A stretch of DNA of 64,000 nucleotides, from NCBI GenBank assembly GCA_016584305.1, contig JACEEZ010001674.1, positions 215,001 through 279,000 on the forward strand. The letters are read 5' to 3'. Origin of the DNA: Chionoecetes opilio. Lineage: Eukaryota > Arthropoda > Malacostraca > Decapoda > Majidae. Both the position numbers and the translations under genes were made by a program. The notes beneath the pieces are model-generated. The model worked only from the letters and a program-made list of their open reading frames with translations. It ran no database searches and was not told the origin of the DNA. Positions 1 to 10,428 of the stretch are shown here, piece by piece (position 1 is the first letter of the stretch; each line of letters begins with the position of its first letter).

Positions 1-1182
1 CTTCACCTGGGATACTTCACTCGGCGACGCCCTCCGCGCACAACTCCTCCCCGCACCCATGGAAAAGATAAACATCCCGCATATTAGATGTCGCCTTAAT
101 AAACCCGCATTCGACTCGCGCCACACAAGTTGACACAACACTTGGAAGGAGATGATAGAAGGGAGGCAGAAAATGGTGATGGAATCTTCGCTGGAATGAG
201 TATTGTTGATAAATGGAATAGTGAAACTAGGAGCGTGTTAAAGTTTTATTTGAAGGAGTGTGAGCGGTGAGAGGGAGGTGTAGTATCTTGGGGAGTCTGT
301 CTATACACACAAGGATGGAGAAAGGGCGTCGTGGCTTTGTTGTTTATTTGACAACGAGTCATTGTACAACGTGGGGACGAGGTGCGCGGCGTGTGTGTCT
401 CCGTGTCCTTTGGCTGCTTGAATTACCTGGCTGGTGTTGCAGTTGTGTCGGCGAGGACAAGTCAGGTCAGCGTCAGGTCACCCTCGGGCCTCTAACCGTG
501 GTCCCAGACAGGGGGGTGGCCTAAGCCGATGCAGGTGTGTATGTGCGTGTGTGTGTTAGCGCCGCTACAGTGGTAAGCAAGGTGGGATAGGAGAAATCAT
601 AGGCCTTTGTACCACCTTGACCCCTCAATCCTCACCCCTGTACCTCTACGGATAAGGAAACTGTATGAAAGAGTGCTAGTAAAAAGGCTGCAATGGTACC
701 TGTAGGACAAGTCTTCCACACGGTGCACCAAGACCAAGACCATCACGGCACCACACCGTCCGCCTCAAGGCCGAATCACACCATATCATCATGGTGAAAT
801 TGGTGACAGGGCACCGTCTCATCACATCCGTTAAAATTTCTTACATTCAAACAAATAGACGTGTTACACTAAACGGTGCGCCGCCGTCACGGCTCCAATA
901 CATCACCGTTCTGTCACGCAACGTTTTCTGTGGAAGAATATTTTAACGTAATGAGACTGCCGTGCTGATAATTGTAGTTTTTTCAAGGCTTTATGTACCC
1001 AAAACAGTATCTTTTAGAGTTCAACTCCTCTTCTTCATCCAACAGAAGTGCTATTAATGCAAATTTCTTCAACCATAGCCTCTGAGTCACCATGTCTGCT
1101 TAGAGGGTGAGCAGGAACTGCCGAAAATGACGGAACCGTGACGAATAGTGTGAATACAAGGCACGGTTGACGGAACGCTGCC
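1..1182. repeat. Copy 1 of a ~1.2 kb duplicated segment (second copy 36621-37829)
   Basis: The segment aligns by eye along its whole length, same strand, with 36621-37829. Differences are scattered substitutions and small indels; a block of about 30 bases near 36660 is missing near position 40. Similarity ends abruptly after gaacgctgcc at 1182 (37829 in the other copy). The first ~115 bases are the C-terminal end of a LINE ORF2 (compare 36525-36775); the rest, about 1 kb, is unrecognised non-coding sequence. Copy 2 sits inside a complete TIR element (36252-38878) whose right end also matches 3522-3724, so copy 1 probably belongs to a second copy of that element whose left end lies before the window. 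Confidence 0.85.
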
Positions 1183-1211
1183 AAGGTGGGGGAGGGGGAG
1201 GAAGGCCTCAG

Positions 1212-1219
1212 TATATAAA
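1212..1219 (+). promoter_or_regulatory. TATA box upstream of the PHD-like ORF
   Basis: The sequence tatataaa lies about 30 bases upstream of an initiator-like tcataatca (from about 1242) and 53 bases upstream of the ATG at 1272. The layout fits a compact RNA polymerase II core promoter. It begins just after the end of the duplicated segment. Promoter activity is inferred from spacing only. Confidence 0.45.
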
Positions 1220-1271
1220 GCGCGATTATTAACTTGGTCGTCATAATCATTTTGATCTTGAACAAATAATC

Positions 1272-1487
1272 ATGGCTGCTCTCGAAAATCACGTGAATCA
1301 ACCCGGCGATGTACCAGCTGACTGCATAAGATGTACGCAACTTGTGCGCCCACGGCAAGAAGGCATGGAGTGCGATATCTGCGGTCGATGGCAGCATCGT
1401 ACTTGCGACACTGGGATTTTTCGTGCTGCCTATAGAGCCGCCTGCCAACTCGGTGGGATGGACTGGCAGTGCGCCGTATGTATGTAA
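1272..1487 (+). CDS. Small PHD-like zinc-finger ORF, probably first exon of a MULE/FLYWCH-type transposon gene
   Basis: A 71-residue reading frame opens with a good start context (ATGG). Its metal ligands follow the PHD order Cys4-His-Cys3: C18, C21, C34, C37, H42, C45, C67 and C70, with tryptophans at 40 and 65 near the ligands. The core GMECDICGRWQHRTC resembles the N-terminal finger of MULE/FLYWCH-type transposon proteins of invertebrates and fish (recognised from memory, not searched). The frame stops directly after the last cysteine, and gtatgt strings there could act as a splice donor, so a longer spliced protein is possible. No matching downstream exon was found. It could also be a young retained fragment; every ligand is intact, which is unusual in this decayed neighbourhood. 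Confidence 0.5.
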   Translation: MAALENHVNQPGDVPADCIRCTQLVRPRQEGMECDICGRWQHRTCDTGIFRAAYRAACQLGGMDWQCAVCM

Positions 1488-1596
1488 AATATGATCATCA
1501 AATAGAACTGAGGCAATCTTTCAATTGAATAATGGCGAATGAACGTGTGTAAACAAATAACAACACACAACGGTGATCTTCAAATTTCATAAAATA

Positions 1597-3267
1597 AGGC
1601 GTATTTTGTGCATGCCCTTGGAAGTAAAATTTTACTTATTTAAGCTCCGCCCACTTATTTTTTACTCTTTTGCGTGCACAGAAAACTGAGCAGATACACT
1701 CCCGGCAGCGATATTTTACTCTTTTCCTGTAAAATTTTACAGTCGTGGGTGTGGGTGGTGGTTTCAAGAGCCTGGCCAATCAGATCGCGCGCATGAGAAA
1801 ATCTTATCAAAACTCCTCCCGTAAATGTTTCTCTTTCCCTTTAATTCTCATCCAATTCAACATTAATTACATGCGCACGACATGCAAAGGATACTGTATT
1901 TAATTAAGAGTAGGTAAGGAGTAGTAAGGAGTAGAGTAGGTGACTCTTAACAGGTAAGAAGTCACAAATATTAAAATTCTCCAGCGACGTCTGGGAGCAA
2001 TTTTCCCAATCCCTCGAATTTTTCAATGTGTCCGAATCTTCGTTGATGCTTGCTGGCTTAGCACCAAAACTGGTGTATTATTGCTATAGTATAGTCAAAT
2101 ACTTAAATATATTCATGAGTGATATTACATTTGCAATAGAAATGTATAAATTTGGTATATATGTTATATCACACAAAAAGAAAGCCTTTTAGAGAACCTA
2201 TCGCAGGGCACGAATACGAACATTTCATCAGTCTGATTCATCTCCAACACGGTAGGAAGGTCTCTGTGTGTAACCCACGGGCCACCACACACCCACCACC
2301 ACCCAGGCACCCACCCGCCCACCACCACCCACCCACCCACCACCCGCCCACCACCCACCCACCACACACCCACCCACCACACGCCCATCACCCATCCGCC
2401 CACCACCCGCCCACCTACCACACGCCCATCACCCATCCGCCCACCACACACCCACCCACCACACGCCCATCACACATCCGCCCACCACACACCCACCCAC
2501 CACACGCCCATCACCCATCCGCCCACCACACACCCACCCACCACACGCCCATCATACATCCACCCACCACACACACCCACCACACGCCCATCACACATCC
2601 GCCCACCACACACCCACCCACCACACACCCATCACCCATCCGCCCACCACACACCCACCCACCACACGCCCATCATACATCCGCCCACCACACACCCACC
2701 CACCACACGTCCATCACACACCCGCCCACCACACACCCGCCCATGGATGTTAAACAGGGGAGATGCACTGGAGGATGAATCACAACCAGCATTCGTCTAG
2801 GTTTAGGCAAAGAATAATTGGTGAAACGTAGATGTAGGTACACGTAGCCTACATACGTACAGGTCCATGAAAGCATTAAACATCCTCGACGCACATCGTG
2901 AAATGGCTGTGTAGCAAATAGATATTCAAATAACAGTTTCATAGCGCCCTAAACATTTCAGTTTAATATCAAGTTCATCTATAGAGTTAGAAAACAATGC
3001 TAGGCCATTCTAAGAGCTCAAAACAATTAGATATCGATGTGTAATACAGACAATCACGCTACTACTCTTTGCTGTGCCTTCAATAATGTCAACCTTAACG
3101 ATATTCCTTAAGCCTCTGTAAGAGGTAATGAAGTGTACGACACTTTTACTCTCGGCAACATCAAGAAAGAGCTTTGGCAGCGCTACAATCGTATTTTGTG
3201 ATGGCAAGCAGGGGCGGAGCTTAAATAAGTATAATTTTACTCCGGAAGGACACTACAAAATACGCCT
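1597..3267. mobile_element. 1.67 kb TIR element with ~56-bp inverted ends
   Basis: The left end 1597-1652 and the right end 3212-3267 are reverse complements with about 80 percent identity by eye; both share aggcgtattttgt and ttatttaagctccgccc. ATA lies outside both ends, a possible 3-bp target duplication. No transposase is visible, so this is a non-autonomous element of undecided superfamily. It contains the minisatellite at 2279-2745, and the rest of its interior is unrecognised. Confidence 0.65.
2279..2745. repeat. Minisatellite, ~41-bp period, C/A-rich
   Basis: Tandem units built from ccaccacacacccaccc and acgcccatcacccatccgcc repeat about ten times with small variations. A long His/Pro/Thr-rich reading frame on + and a Gly/Val/Trp-rich one on - are by-products of the repeat. 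It lies wholly inside the TIR element 1597-3267. Confidence 0.9.
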
Positions 3268-3521
3268 ATAGTTAAGATCGATTTGTAGATGTCGATGTAA
3301 GCATCACTCTTCATGAAAATTAATTATGCTGTGACACCAACTGAAGCGTGCGTGCTCTGATTGCACCAGCAGTCACACCATCGAAAGCGTCCACTCATAC
3401 CATGTGAATGGTTGACGGTCCCTGTGAACAGAGAACAAAGACTGTAATTATAAGCATAAAGGACGGGAGGGGGAGCGGCGGCACATTTGTATCGGCGGCC
3501 CATTTCGTCCGGGTCCTTCAC

Positions 3522-3722
3522 TGCACAGTGAATATTGTATTTAGGTACATGCTCATAATCATTTGCTTTCCCCTACAAATCCTTTTTTTTTTATAACATT
3601 TGCTAAATAAAAAAAATAAAAAAAATTCCTTCAAAAACCCCAATATATTTTTTTTCTCAAAACCTCCCTATAAAATAGGGGTGCGTCTTATAGGGAGGTG
3701 CGTCTTATGCGCCGGCAAATAC

Positions 3723-3724
<2 letters not shown>
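3522..3724. mobile_element. Right end of a Tigger-like element (TIR ccgtatttgccggcgcataa)
   Basis: The stretch matches the right end of the complete element at 36252-38878, including gcgtcttatgcgccggcaa and the terminal aaatacgg followed by TA. Together with the duplicated segment 1-1182 it suggests that the window opens within a second copy of that composite element. Confidence 0.7.

Positions 3725-3812
<88 letters not shown>
3725..3812. repeat. (TA)n microsatellite
   Basis: About 44 uninterrupted TA units lie exactly between the end of one TIR element and the start of another. Both families use a TA target, so the array may have served as target or have expanded from the target duplications. 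Confidence 0.95.
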
Positions 3813-3815
<3 letters not shown>

Positions 3816-4596
3816 TCAAACCTCGATATAACGGACTAAAGGGGGGGGAGGAGTGGTCTGTTAAAACCGATTGTCCGTTATAGCGAGGGTATTCTCCCAA
3901 GGGGGGAAAAATATATGAAAAAACCGGAAAAATTGTGAAATAAATGAGAAATAATTACAAACACAACCAGACTGTGTAGCTATCTTGGGAGGTAAACAGT
4001 GACTGGCACTACATGCTGAATTTGGTCCGCTCCTACACGTGAAATAAATGAGAAATAATCACAAACACAACCAGACCGTGTAGCTAGTCAAGCTCAAGCT
4101 CTAGTGAAAGGTAAACAAATTACTACGAGCCAGATTCAGCAGTGGCTTCCAAAGGTATTGCTTATTATCATGACTAATGCTCATTATTATATATAGTATA
4201 TGGTTGTGAAGTGCAGTTCTATACACGTGTCACTATTTAGGTCAGTGTAGCACTGCGTGTCGCCTTAGATAAGGGTGATTTAGGGTGTTGAGGTGACAGG
4301 GAGACGTAGCAGCAGCCACGCCATAACACTAATAGTCACTATTTTAAACAATACACACCTTCTACCACTAAATCACTAGCAACACAGGCTCCTTCCTTAT
4401 AATATATCTTAATATGTGATACATCAAAACTCCTTAAAACCCAAGCAATCCAAAATAAAATGAGAAAATAATACAATAATGTTGAGTTGACAATTAGAGC
4501 GGCGATAAGCGGCCTAATATGCAAAAAAAAAAAAAAAAAAAAAGTCACGCAAATGGAGTCCGTTACATCGAGGTCCGTTATATCGAGGTTTGACTG
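3813..4596. mobile_element. Tigger/pogo-type non-autonomous element, 784 bp
   Basis: Ends are cagtcaaacctcgatataac on the left and its complement on the right, bounded by TA at 3811-3812 and 4597-4598. The motif ccgttata recurs in the subterminal regions. No transposase is encoded; the interior carries a short A-run and direct repeats around gaaataaatgagaaataa. Confidence 0.75.
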
Positions 4597-4598
4597 TA

Positions 4599-4716
4599 TA
4601 TCGGAAAACAGTTTCGGTGGTCTTGTTTTTTTTTTTCTTTTTTTTTCTTTGAAATTTCTTTCCAAAATCAGGGTGCATCTTCCAAGATGCAGCATCTTAT
4701 AAGCTGTAAAATACGG
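4599..4716. mobile_element. End fragment of the ccgtattttacggcttataa TIR family
   Basis: The fragment matches, in reverse complement, the first ~110 bases of the complete element at 55482-56252, including the stretch around ccaaaatcagggtgcatctt, and ends in aaaatacgg plus TA. It resumes directly after the Tigger element 3813-4596. Confidence 0.6.
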
Positions 4717-4944
4717 TATGCCTATTAAAAACCACCTATAAAAAAAACAAGCATATACATTTATGAATCAGAGTTGTCGGCACTCAAGGATCATATCCCC
4801 ATGCAGCCCATGTATTTATACCTTCGGTATACAAATAGGCTTCGTGGAACGTATCTGCTCGTATCATCATGAGCATACTGTATTACCTTTTTTTTCCACC
4901 AGGAATCACGGCTTCAAGACCTTATACTAGGTTTCCTGTTTCAG

Positions 4945-5102
4945 GCTGAGTTGAATCATCTCTACATGAGTGATTTTTCTCCATCCATGTTGGAGGCTGC
5001 ACAGACTCCAGAAAATATCAAATCAACCAAAATAGTTATTGATGAAGAGAAGCCATTTCCACTAGAGTCCAGATCTCTTGACCTTGTTATTTCAAATCTC
5101 AA
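4945..5102 (+). CDS. NDUFAF5: NDUFAF5 internal exon (part of the methyltransferase-fold domain)
   Basis: NDUFAF5 is a mitochondrial matrix protein of the SAM-dependent methyltransferase fold that hydroxylates an arginine of the complex I subunit NDUFS7 during early complex I assembly (known for the family). This exon has 52 complete codons plus two bases and reads AELNHLYMSDFSPSMLEAAQ at its start, ending SRSLDLVISNL; this covers the acidic-residue strand and the following strand of the fold. The acceptor is tttcctgtttcag, the donor gtaagt, and the 3' phase is 2. It joins the exon at 39651 to rebuild SNLNLHWVN, a family signature. An alternative acceptor, ccaccag at 4902, would add 14 in-frame residues, but family alignment favours 4945. 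Confidence 0.9.
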
Positions 5103-5190
5103 GTAAGTCAATATTTCTTGTTTTATATAATAGAGGCTACATGTAGGAAGTTAATACAGAAGTTTTATGGATCAATAAGTGATGTAATGA

Positions 5191-5192
5191 AT

Positions 5193-5265
<73 letters not shown>
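5191..5265. repeat. (TA)n microsatellite
   Basis: A long AT-dinucleotide run close to the exon donor, with no TIR visible next to it. Confidence 0.9.
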
Positions 5266-5268
<3 letters not shown>

Positions 5269-6189
5269 TATGTACTAAAGGTTTCAAGTATAGAAATGAC
5301 ACATTGAGGGCAGTATGTTTTTTAATGTCTTAGAGTAAGTAACTTATTGGTGATATGGGAGCAGAGATGAGTATAAATGATTTACAATGGAGGTTGAATA
5401 TTTTTTTGTTGAGAGATAGTACTATTGGTGGCGGCATGAAATATAAATAACTTTAGAAGTGATGCAATCATTCTGAGTGGTTAACCATATAGGCAGTCCT
5501 AAGACAGGGTGTAGAGTAGAGATGTATCGGATATCCGCATTTGCATCCGCATCCGCTGAACATCCGGATAGTTTTTAACATCCGCATCCGCATTTGCGAT
5601 GAAATAAATATCCGCATCTGCACCGCACACAAAGAAGATATGGCGGATATACAAATAATTACAGAGCATTCGAGGTTGTAGAAAAATGGATGCATGTTTA
5701 TTTAATTATTAATTAAAATATTCTACCTTGCATTAATTTCTTTCAATATTGCATAACAATGTGTCAGTAGTTATATGGAAGGGCAGGAGGAGGGACAGAA
5801 TTTTAGATCATTTCTATGTCAAGAAGGTTTAATAGGTGGAGGCAGTCTGCTCCGCCAACCCGCCCCCTCATTGACTCAAAACAAGTGTCAGCTGATCGTG
5901 GATAATACACTCTTTTTCCCATGATTCACGAAAATGGCTGCTTGTTCAGCTTATGGATGTACACAGGGATCATAGGAATTCTGTAACATTCCATCAGTAA
6001 GGTTTGTAAGGATATATTATAAAGTAATACAGAAAAATTGCAGGTTTCTGGTTTACAATGATGTGCAAGACGTATTATGTGGAAGCTTCCACAACAAACT
6101 GCTACTAAACTTCCCTTCCACTACAAACTGCTCCCATTTTAACAGTATCAAGTAATTTCTTTAATGATGCCAATGTTGGTTCAGAAGTA
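5266..6189. other. Intronic stretch with a degenerate atccgc-rich repeat; no gene seen
   Basis: Around 5517-5660 the words atccgcatccgc and gcatttgc recur and begin with agagatgtatcgg, which resembles the end of a hAT-like MITE, but no partner end was found. At 5935-5980 a short frame resembles the start of a THAP finger, with a stop after 13 codons. Nothing else recognisable. Confidence 0.4.
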
Positions 6190-6249
6190 CCATCTTCTTT
6201 TTCTTCTTTCTGTTTAACGTCAGTTTTCCCCATCATTTTAATGAGGTTA
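6190..6249 (-). pseudogene. 3' tail of an RTE-like LINE (family 2), minus strand
   Basis: The complement of this stretch matches the 3' tail of the LINE at 43331-52790, including ctaacctcat and actgacgttaaacagaaaga. The tail is interrupted by the SINE 6261-6564 and resumes after 6575. Confidence 0.6.
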
Positions 6250-6260
6250 GACAGCCGATG

Positions 6261-6564
6261 GTAAAGGTAAAGATGGGAGCATACGCTATGCTGCGCGTGG
6301 CATTCGGTGCTCATCTCCGTGGCATTAGCCCTTAGAGCTTGTGGTGGGTGAGGACCCGTTACCCCGGGACACAGGGCTAGTGCGACTCCCGGGTTACCAC
6401 AGTTACCTTCCCCAGGCTACCCCAGGTACCCATTTATCAACCCCGAAAGGAAGGAAGAACAGCTGGATAGGCTGGTCACCGACTTGCCCTGGCCTGGGAT
6501 CGAACCAGGGCCCACAGATTCGTAGCCAGGCACGCTAGTGACTGCACCACGGAGGTGAGAGACA
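6261..6564 (-). mobile_element. tRNA-derived SINE with 11-bp target duplications
   Basis: Read on the minus strand, the head has an A-box-like tggtgcagtcactagcg and a B box ggttcgatccc (6496-6506 on +), the internal polymerase III promoter pattern of tRNA-derived SINEs. The body is followed by a tail ending ctttacctttac. The element is flanked by identical gacagccgatg at 6250-6260 and 6565-6575, so both ends are defined. Confidence 0.8.
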
Positions 6565-6958
6565 GACAGCCGATGATATTTAGGATCTTGCAATATTGGG
6601 GGCTTATCCCAGCCAAGAGACCTTTAAATTTTTACTGGATAATTTTCAATTTATTTATGAGTATAATTAATACAAGATGTTAGACACTGTGCTCTACCAA
6701 AAGGCTCCGGTCATTTGCTTAGGATAACTCTCGAAACATGAAATTAAAATAAAATCAAGACAATCTGAGTTGGGGTTCAACTTCGTTATTATTTTTATTT
6801 TCATCAGTAGGAGTAAAACCCTCAGAAAAAAAGAGCTTTAGCATGATGAAGCATTCATATAGATTGTATTTTGCCAATGCTTTGTTCAATACTGAAATCT
6901 GACCAATCTTGGTACATAATATTATTTTTTTTTTTTTACATCACAAAGGACTGGTTAA

Positions 6959-7694
6959 CCTAAGACGTGCGCACAGGGTGTTTTCTACAGGGTCATACTG
7001 TGCGCATGTATGATGATTTTGGGACCCATTGCCAATTTAGATAAAAAGTACATCAGCGTGTAGGGAATGTTTGCGTGCATCGGCCCATATATATTTGACC
7101 CCCCCAAAAATGTCTTGGGGGGGGGGGGGGGGAACGGTCCGTAGTTGAAAAATTTGGAGCGAATGGCACCGCGCGGCTAGATTGTCATCGAGCGGCGAGA
7201 TTTCCCTGCCGAATTTTCACGCGCCCAGGGGATAGAACGAGAGGGAGGAGGGGCTGGGTTACCGCGTTAGAGGGAGGCAAGGAGTGAGTCGTGGAGAGAG
7301 TGAAGGCAGTAAACATATGCAGCTGTGTGATAATTGTGGAGGCGCCCCAGGCGTATGGATGTCTTGGGATTTTGAACCTTATGTCTAGGAGGTTTCTGGT
7401 GTTCGTTGCCATCAAGAGGTCTACAATAACATGAGTCAGGAATGGAGAGAGAGAGAAAGTGAGACATGCGTATGTCGTACGTATAAATGGACTTCAGAAT
7501 TGCATTTTTATGCAAGCAGACATTGCATTTTAGACACATGTGAAGTACCACAGAAACATGTACTATACCCACACCAATTTTTAGCCGCCTGCCTATAAAC
7601 GCGCGGTTTTGGTACGCGTTCAAAAGCTCTGCTCTTAAGAGTCTTCCCGCAGTCCACCGGGGGAACTCTTAAGAGTCTCCCTGCAGCTCCCGGG
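6959..7694. mobile_element. piggyBac-like non-autonomous element, TTAA-flanked, 736 bp
   Basis: TTAA lies at 6955-6958 and 7695-7698. The ends begin cctaagacg and end ctcccggg. The insertion splits another repeat: the join ggactggttaagggcac resembles the uninterrupted copy near 35760 (gaactagccaagggcac). Internal words such as gcgaatggcacc recur in the TTAA-flanked element at 22799-26751, suggesting one family. No transposase is visible. Confidence 0.65.
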
Positions 7695-7698
7695 TTAA

Positions 7699-8218
7699 GG
7701 GCACAAAAAAAAGTAGCAAAAAGCCCGCTTACTTGCCAGTCCCTATAGGGGCATTTTCACAGTAACCTAGGCCATCAGTAATAATTGAAATATAGCAATG
7801 AACTCTATCTTATAATGGGTGTAGCTGATTGTGTTTTTCAGTTAATTGAAGAGAACTTCATTGACAAACATCATCCAAAATTTCAAGGATCTATGTCAAT
7901 AACTTTTTCTAGGGCCCAGAAGTGTTCGAATGTTGGACGGAACTTGGTGTCTCATTTAATTAATTTAATTATTGGAACTGCCATTTCCATGCTTGTATAT
8001 ATGTAAAATGTATTATTTACCACAATTAAGATAGGTTAATATGTTATAAAATATACGCGTTAAATGTAATAAGTATGTATAATTTATATATTCAGCGCCG
8101 ACATCGTTTATGTTACACTAATTTTTCCGTCCACAATGTCACTCTGACACATCGGTCTATATCTTATGCCAGAATATATGAAAGTCTATTGTTTTTCATT
8201 GATATACAAGACACTATA
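7699..8218. other. Intronic stretch, nothing recognised
   Basis: A frame of 73 codons (7785-8006) shows no family motif. The first ~60 bases are the rest of the repeat split by the piggyBac-like insertion (agcccgcttacttgccagtc, also near 35800). Confidence 0.4.
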
Positions 8219-8244
8219 AGGGACTATATATAGTCCCTCCTCTC

Positions 8245-8535
8245 GAAGAAATTTAAGTCATAGGAAGGTAGAAAAATAGAAACATGAAGAGAGTTCCAGA
8301 GTTTACCAGTGAAAGGGTCGAAAGAATGAAGATACTGATTAACTCTTCCATTAGGCAGATGGACAGAATAGGGATGAGAATGAGTAGAAAGTCTTCTGCA
8401 GCGAGGACTCGAGACTGGGAGAAGGCATGCAGTTAACAAGTTCAGAAGAGCAGTGAGCATGAAAATAACGGTAGAAGATAGCAAGAGAAGCAATATTCCC
8501 GTAACCATCCATCTCTTGAAACTCATGCCCTCTAT
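8245..8535 (-). pseudogene. Jockey-like LINE ORF2 C-terminal fragment
   Basis: The minus strand reads RVNQYLHSFDPFTGKLWNSL, a C-terminal block of a jockey-like LINE family abundant in decapods (from memory). It is truncated on both sides and lies head to head with a + strand fragment of apparently the same family starting at about 8540. A 20-bp perfect palindrome, agggactatatatagtccct, lies at 8219-8238 just outside it. Confidence 0.6.
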
Positions 8536-8539
8536 ATTT

Positions 8540-9395
8540 CTGCCCATAATCAGGCCAAATATTTTCTTCAACTTACCAAAAACTCCTTCATCAATAGGAA
8601 ATGTCAAAATCTTTCTGAATCAAGTTCCTCTCGTGACTTCTGGCATCTAGCCAAAAACATCTCTTAACAATTTTTTTTCTTCATCTTTCCCGCCTATGCT
8701 TCACCCAGATGGCTCCACAACTGTCTCATCTATTTCTTTTCTAAAGCTGAACTCTTCGCTCAAACCTTTGCTAAAAATTCCACTCTGGCTAATGAAGGGC
8801 TTGTTCCTCCTTCTCCTCCACCCACTGACAATTTTATTAGCCTAAATCCTTGGAAGACTTACGCTCCTGATGGAGTCCCTCCTATTGTTCTCAAAAATTG
8901 TGCTTCTGTGCTTGTACCCTGCCTGGTCAAACTTTTCCGTCTTTGTCTATCTACTTCCACCTTTCCTTCTTCCTGGAAGTTTGCTCACATTCAACCTGTT
9001 TTTAAGAAGGGTGACCGTTCTAATCCTTCAAACTACTGTCCTATAGCTTTGACTTCCTGTCTTTCTAAAGTGTTTGAATCTATACTTAATCATAAGATTC
9101 TTAAGCATCTATCTGCTCACAATTTTCTATCTTATCGTCAGTACGGTTCCTGTAAAGGGCGATCTACTGGCGATCTAGCTTTCCTAACTGAATCTTGGTC
9201 ATCCTCCTTTAGGGGTTTCGGTGAAAATGTTGCTGTTGCCCTTGACGTATCAAAAGCTTTTGATAGAGTGCCACAAATCTTTAATTTCCAAACTACTCTC
9301 ATTCGGTTTCTATCCTCTCTGCACCTTCATCTCAAGTTTCCTTTCAAACCATTCTATTGCAGCTATTGCAGACGGTCATTGTTCTTCTCCTAAGT
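8540..9395 (+). pseudogene. Jockey-like LINE reverse transcriptase fragment
   Basis: Translation with frame changes gives SSRDFWHLAKNIS, then TFPSSWKFAHIQPVFKKGDR, NPSNYCPIALTSCLSKVFES and VALDVSKAFDRV. These are the first RT blocks up to motif A, which holds the first catalytic aspartate. The FADD motif and everything downstream are missing. The fragment stops near a 28-bp palindrome at 9437-9464. Confidence 0.8.
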
Positions 9396-9436
9396 CTATA
9401 GTGTCTGTAGTATAGACTAAGTCTAAGTCTGAGTAT

Positions 9437-9464
9437 GTAGTCTCAATAGTACTATTGAGACTAC
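9437..9464. repeat. 28-bp perfect palindrome
   Basis: The arm gtagtctcaatagt is followed immediately by its complement. It overlaps by one base the start of the TIR at 9464 and may be a junction scar. Confidence 0.85.
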
Positions 9465-9611
9465 AGTATTCTCCCGAATTTCACGCGATGCGACTTTCGC
9501 GATCCGCGAGTTTCGCGCCGAGTCTTAAATTCTTACCATCCTGACTTTCGCGCATTATCTCCCCGAGTTCCGCGCTGCTTCGTACAATTTTTTTTTTTCG
9601 TGTGTGTGTGT
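9464..9611. mobile_element. Left end of a Tigger-like element (cagtaccctcccgag family)
   Basis: Starting after TA, cagtattctcccgaatttc leads into repeated cgcgag/ttcgcg words, like the left end of the complete element at 48706-49970. It is cut at about 9611 by the 3' end of the CR1-like LINE. Confidence 0.55.
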
Positions 9612-9656
9612 ATTTACCTAGTTGTATTTACCTAGTTGTAACATACAGGAAAAGAG

Positions 9657-10295
9657 CTATGCTCGTACTGTCCCGTCTCCAAATCTACTATTATCCAGTT
9701 TGCCTTTGAAGTCCTGAATACTTCTTGCATTAATCACTTTTGCATCGAGGTTGTTCCAGGCTTCTATGCTTCTATACGGGAAGCTGTATTTTTTTATATC
9801 CCTCTTGCATGTTGTCCTTCTCAATTTCTTCTCATGACCTCTTGTACTTCTGTCGTCCCACACAAACAGATCATTTCTATCAATTTTTTCCAGACCCATT
9901 GATGCTCTATACGCTGCTATAAAATCTCCCCTTTCTCTTCTTTTCTCAAGTGTTGGGAGTTTTAGTCTTGAAAGTCTTTTTTCATATGTAAAATTTCTCA
10001 GGCTTGGAGCCATTTTTGTGGCTGCTCTTTGTATTCTCTCAATCTTCCTTATATCCTTCTTTTTATGTGGTGACCAAATCACTGCCGCATATTCCAGCCT
10101 TGGTCGAATCAGAGATGTTATCAATTTCTTGATCATCTCTTCATCCAGATATTTGAATGCCATTCTTATATTCCTCAGCAACTGGTATGTATCTCCTGTG
10201 ATCTTGTTTGTATGCTTCTCTGGTGACAAATTGTCCTTAATCCATACTCCCAGATCTTTTTCGACCTTTGTTTTGATTATCCATTCGTTTCCCAT
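9657..10295 (-). pseudogene. LINE B ORF2 C-terminal domain
   Basis: An uninterrupted 212-codon frame includes RPRLEYAAVIWSPHKKKDI and RIQRAATKM, the conserved blocks C-terminal to the RT core in CR1/L2-type ORF2, and ends DNSRFGDGTVRA. A nearly identical copy is at 61151-61866. Joined upstream to the RT segment through frame breaks. Confidence 0.85.
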
Positions 10296-10428
10296 CGAAT
10301 ACTTTCCTCTCTCTCTTTTTGCTACTGCCCATTTCCATCACTTTACACTTTTTAGCATTAAACTCCATTTCCCATATTTGACTCCATCTGAAAATCTTAT
10401 CTAGATCCTTTTGTAAATCCTCACAGTC

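Noticed and set aside
2152..2778. 208-codon His/Pro-rich open frame
   Set aside because: It is a translation of the minisatellite 2279-2745; the opposite strand is open too, as expected of a low-complexity repeat.
5935..5980. Start of a THAP-type zinc finger (MAACSAYGCTQGS)
   Set aside because: Only about 13 codons before a stop and no further THAP motif; too short to support.
7785..8006. 73-codon + strand ORF
   Set aside because: No family motif or neighbouring exon; within chance length for AT-rich intron.
9437..9464. 28-bp palindrome as a regulatory operator
   Set aside because: Located at a junction of LINE debris and a TIR; more likely an insertion scar.
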